A DNA stretch of 64,000 nt from Allomesorhizobium sp043769475 (GTDB lineage Bacteria > Pseudomonadota > Alphaproteobacteria > Rhizobiales > Rhizobiaceae). Shown piece by piece: positions 61,544-64,000 of the stretch (position 1 is its first letter; each line of letters opens with the position of its first letter). Below the pieces are notes generated by a model. That model made no database searches, had not been told where the DNA came from, and saw nothing but the letters and a program-made list of their open reading frames with translations. The stretch is from assembly GCF_043769475.1 (NCBI RefSeq), contig NZ_CP171728.1, forward strand, positions 62,001 through 126,000, given 5' to 3'. Made by a program: the position numbers and the translations under genes.

Positions 61544-63007
61544 ATGGATGACGGGCAGAAGGTGGACGGCGCGAGGATCGCCGTCCTCGATGTCGGCAAG
61601 ACCAACATAAAGCTCTCCGCGATGACGTTCGACGGCATGCTCGCGGAGAGCCTCTCTGTCCGCAACGAAGTGCGGCCCGGTCCACCTTGGCGGCAGCACG
61701 ATCTTGATGGCATTAGCGACTGGCTGTTCGGCTCGCTCGCCACTTTGTGCCGACATCATCCGCTGGAAAAGGTGGTCGGCACCGGACATGGCTCCGCAGG
61801 GGTTCTGGTGAACGCAGATCCCGACGACACTTGCGCCCTACCGATGATTGACTACGAGCAGGACCTGCCGCCTGCAATTCGCGATGGCTACGCGCCGCTT
61901 TCGGGCGATTTCTTCGATCGCGGCAGCTCGATCATGCTGAAGGCCGCCCACCAGGCGCGCCAGCTGTACTGGATGCAGCAGGTTGATCCGGAGCGCGTCG
62001 CTCAGGCTCGTTGGTACCTGGGCTTGCCTCAATATTGGGCCTGGCGGCTGTCGGGCGTGCCATCGGCCGAAACGACGATGCTCTCGGCGCAATCACATCT
62101 ATGGAACAACGTGCGCAAGCAGTGGTCGCCCATTGTGGCGGGGCAGGGATGGAAGCGCCTCATGCCACCATTCCATTCGGCCTGGGAGACGCTGGGGCCA
62201 ATCCGGCAGGATCTGGCGCGCCGGCACGGCATACCGGAAAAAATATCTGTTCTGACCGGCGGCCACGACAGCAGCCTGAACCTCTACCGCTACCAGGCGG
62301 CAGGCATGCACGACGCCTGCGTGATCTCTACCGGAACCTGGATTGTCGGAATGTGCGCGACGACACCTCTCGACCAACTCGATGAAAATCGCGGAATGGT
62401 GCTGAACAGCGACGTGACAGGCCGCCCGGTCGGCGGCATTTTGACCATGGGCGGACGAGAGTTCAGTCATGTGGCAGGGCAGGGGCAAGAAGGAAATGCA
62501 GCCGACGCTGCGCTGGTCAGTTTGTTGATTGAGCGCGGCACCTTCGCATTGCCGTCGTTCGGCGACGATGACGGCCTCTTTCCCGGCAGCGCTGGGCGCG
62601 GCCGGTTTGAAGGGCCGCCTGCAGAAACCCCTGCAGAGCGCAAGGCGCTCGCGGTGCTCTACGCCGCGCTGCTGACCGTGGAATGTATCGATGCGCTGAA
62701 CGAAAACGAGCTAGTTTCATTGGATGGCACCTTCCTGCGAGACCCGCTCTACGCCACGCTGGTTGCCGCGCTGCGGCCAAACGCCGAAACGGTTTACAAC
62801 CTCGACTCCTATGGCACCGCTTCGGGTGCGGCGCTACTTGGCGAACATGGAGCTCGTGACACACCGGCTCCGATAGCGCTCAGCCTGCCGGCCGCCTTTG
62901 CCGGCGATCGTGAGGCGCTCGCGGCCTATGCACAGCGGTGGCGCGAACTGGTCAAGCGAAACAACTTCAACAGGACAAGACGAGCAAAAGGAACGATGGA
63001 TGACTGA
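61544..63007 (+). CDS. FGGY-family carbohydrate kinase
   Basis: 487 residues. FGGY N-domain phosphate segment AVLDVGKTNIKLSAM and VVGTGHGSAGVLVN; C-domain ATP segments VLTGGHDSSLNLYRYQAAGM, VISTGTWIVGM and DSYGTASGAALLGEHG. It should phosphorylate a ketose with ATP. Starts four bases after the epimerase; its end overlaps the aldolase start by eight bases. It resembles rhizobial rhamnulokinase-like members, but substrate is not proven. Confidence 0.9.
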   Translation: MDDGQKVDGARIAVLDVGKTNIKLSAMTFDGMLAESLSVRNEVRPGPPWRQHDLDGISDWLFGSLATLCRHHPLEKVVGTGHGSAGVLVNADPDDTCALPMIDYEQDLPPAIRDGYAPLSGDFFDRGSSIMLKAAHQARQLYWMQQVDPERVAQARWYLGLPQYWAWRLSGVPSAETTMLSAQSHLWNNVRKQWSPIVAGQGWKRLMPPFHSAWETLGPIRQDLARRHGIPEKISVLTGGHDSSLNLYRYQAAGMHDACVISTGTWIVGMCATTPLDQLDENRGMVLNSDVTGRPVGGILTMGGREFSHVAGQGQEGNAADAALVSLLIERGTFALPSFGDDDGLFPGSAGRGRFEGPPAETPAERKALAVLYAALLTVECIDALNENELVSLDGTFLRDPLYATLVAALRPNAETVYNLDSYGTASGAALLGEHGARDTPAPIALSLPAAFAGDREALAAYAQRWRELVKRNNFNRTRRAKGTMDD

Positions 63008-63692
63008 TGACACCGCTCTGCGCCGCGAGATGGTGGATGTTTGCCGCCGGATGAACTCCAGCGGTATCAACCAGGGCAATGCCGGCAACCTGTCGGTGCG
63101 CTCCAGCGACGGTTTCCTGATCACGCCCTCGTCGCTGCCCTACGAAACAATGACGCCCGAAGACATCGTCGAGGTGGGCTTTGACGGCACCTATGTCGGC
63201 CGACGGCCCTCCTCGGAGTGGCGCTTTCACCGTGACATTTTGAGGGAGCGGCAGGAGATCAACGTCGTACTGCATTGCCACTCGCTCTACGCGACGACGC
63301 TGGCGTGCCATCACAAGACGATTCCGAGCTTCCACTATATGACAGGAGTGGCGGGCGGTACGACCATCCGCTGCGCGGGCTACGCAACCTTTGGCACGCA
63401 GGCCTTGTCCGACAATGCCTTGGTTGCACTCAAGGATCGCCTCGCCTGCCTGCTCGGCCAGCACGGGCAGATTTCGCTCGGCAAGACGCTGGAAGCGGCG
63501 TTGTGGCTGGCGATCGAGGTCGAAACCCTGTCTCGCATGTATGTCCAGGCGCTTACCCTTGGCGAGCCGCCGGTCCTTTCCGACGAGGAGATGGCGCGGG
63601 TGATCGAGCAGATGAAGAAGATGAGCTATGGCCAAGCGCCGGATGCGGATGGAACGAACGATTTGGCGCGGCCGCGCGGTGCTGCGGGCTAA
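63000..63692 (+). CDS. Class II aldolase (L-fuculose-phosphate aldolase-like)
   Basis: 230 residues from ATG 63000. The AraD/FucA family pattern is clear: QGNAGNLSVRSSDGFLITPS with the phosphate-binding Asn-Ser segment, catalytic Glu in SSEWRFHRDILRERQEINVV, and zinc histidines in VVLHCHSLYATTLA and in GQHGQISLGKTLEAALWLAI. It should split a ketose phosphate into dihydroxyacetone phosphate and an aldehyde. Last gene of the operon. Confidence 0.92.
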   Translation: MTDDTALRREMVDVCRRMNSSGINQGNAGNLSVRSSDGFLITPSSLPYETMTPEDIVEVGFDGTYVGRRPSSEWRFHRDILRERQEINVVLHCHSLYATTLACHHKTIPSFHYMTGVAGGTTIRCAGYATFGTQALSDNALVALKDRLACLLGQHGQISLGKTLEAALWLAIEVETLSRMYVQALTLGEPPVLSDEEMARVIEQMKKMSYGQAPDADGTNDLARPRGAAG

Positions 63693-63782
63693 GCGGTTCG
63701 CCTCTTGATTGAATCCAAGAGGGAGCAAATCAGATTCGATGTGTTGCTGGTGGAGGTCGGCAGGAATGCCAAAGCCTATTCC

Positions 63783-64000
63783 ATGGATTTGCGGGAGAGG
63801 GCGATGGCGAGCTCCAGTCCAAAAAAGATTATTGAAGATCGCCTGTTCGCAGCGCGATCCCCGGCCCAACCCCTCGGTCTGATTCTGCAACGGAGCGTCG
63901 ACGATCGGGCAGGGCGCGTCAAACTGCAGATGCGCTTTTCGCCTGATGGAGGCGTCACGATCGGCGTCGACGATGACCGGCTCGCAAACGTTTTTCGGTA
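63783..64000 (+). CDS. Open frame running off the right edge, with an IS630-like start
   Basis: From about 63768 the frame reads AKAYSMDLRERAMA, the opening of IS630 transposases, but after ATG 63804 (GGAGAGGGCG upstream) the text changes to MASSSPKKIIEDRLFAARSP and then VKLQMRFSPDGGVTIGVDDD to the edge. I cannot name the second part. Either a gene starting at 63804 next to an IS630 scrap or a fused relic. The window ends before it can be judged. Confidence 0.4.
   Translation, partial: MDLRERAMASSSPKKIIEDRLFAARSPAQPLGLILQRSVDDRAGRVKLQMRFSPDGGVTIGVDDDRLANVFR

Noticed and set aside
56108..63692. L-rhamnose operon of the Rhizobium rhaRSTPQUK type
   Set aside because: The regulator is LacI rather than DeoR, and the mutarotase RhaU and the large isomerase RhaI are missing.
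1..64000. tRNA, rRNA, CRISPR array, prophage structural genes
   Set aside because: I looked for tRNA-like cloverleafs with CCA ends, regularly spaced repeats and phage capsid or terminase motifs and saw none; a covariance or profile search would settle it.

Overview
The window is about 60 percent GC and reads as accessory DNA from an alphaproteobacterium of the order Hyphomicrobiales (Rhizobiales), most like Mesorhizobium or a close relative. The evidence is a set of lineage-typical genes: the DUF1476 ATP synthase inhibitor (zeta subunit), DUF1488, DUF1236 with an SH3 domain, an HWE/HisKA_2 kinase, a phasin, a PF10091 glucan hydrolase, several very small rhizobial proteins, and a rhizobial-type palindromic repeat. 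I found no rRNA, tRNA, CRISPR array or replication origin. Insertion-sequence copies or fragments of at least seven families (IS110, IS91, ISL3, IS21, IS5, Tn3, IS630) mark a much-rearranged region.

Layout. 1-4.9 kb: a truncated O-methyltransferase, then an IS110 element and an IS91-type element carrying its own tyrosine recombinase. 5-16.4 kb: a stress and envelope block with a transglutaminase-like protein, DUF1488, small membrane proteins, an AI-2E permease, a DUF1236 protein, a sensor kinase broken by a stop codon, a glucan hydrolase and an NhaP antiporter. 16.7-23.5 kb: a tightly packed operon of GntR regulator, ADP-ribosylglycohydrolase, PfkB kinase and a four-part ABC importer, probably for uptake and cleavage of an N-glycoside. 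23.5-31.6 kb: a defence island. It holds a leftward four-gene operon (a protein starting MG, a QueC/QatC-like enzyme, an XRE-ImmA/IrrE metalloprotease, a PIN nuclease), a divergent AbiEi/AbiEii toxin-antitoxin pair with clear operator palindromes, a MltR/HEPN-like gene with a membrane protein and a lysine-rich peptide, and a decayed RES toxin.

32-43 kb: otsA (trehalose) behind a GH15 remnant, the zeta subunit, an MDR oxidoreductase divergent from a LysR gene, NAD-formate dehydrogenase, a Rieske-FAD reductase, an intact IS5 (IS427-type) element and OsmC. 43.5-50.6 kb: a 1136-residue SAM-cyclase-ATPase-TPR protein and a partial sulfur-oxidation cluster (soxY, soxZ, cytochrome c, FccB/SoxF). 50.8-54.1 kb: a Tn3 remnant, a CBS protein, a frameshifted sorbosone-dehydrogenase-like gene and a phasin. 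54.8-63.7 kb: a LacI-controlled sugar operon with a CUT2-type ABC importer, a tagatose/psicose-3-epimerase-like enzyme, an FGGY kinase and a class II aldolase.

The most interesting system is the 24.0-27.7 kb operon. It looks like a Qat variant that keeps the QueC-like enzyme and a candidate MG-starting partner but replaces the usual ATPase and TatD nuclease with an XRE-ImmA protease and a PIN nuclease. A caution applies throughout: at least five genes, including the QueC-like gene and the sugar-importer ATPase, are broken only by a one-base change in a short homopolymer, so sequencing error must be ruled out before calling them dead.
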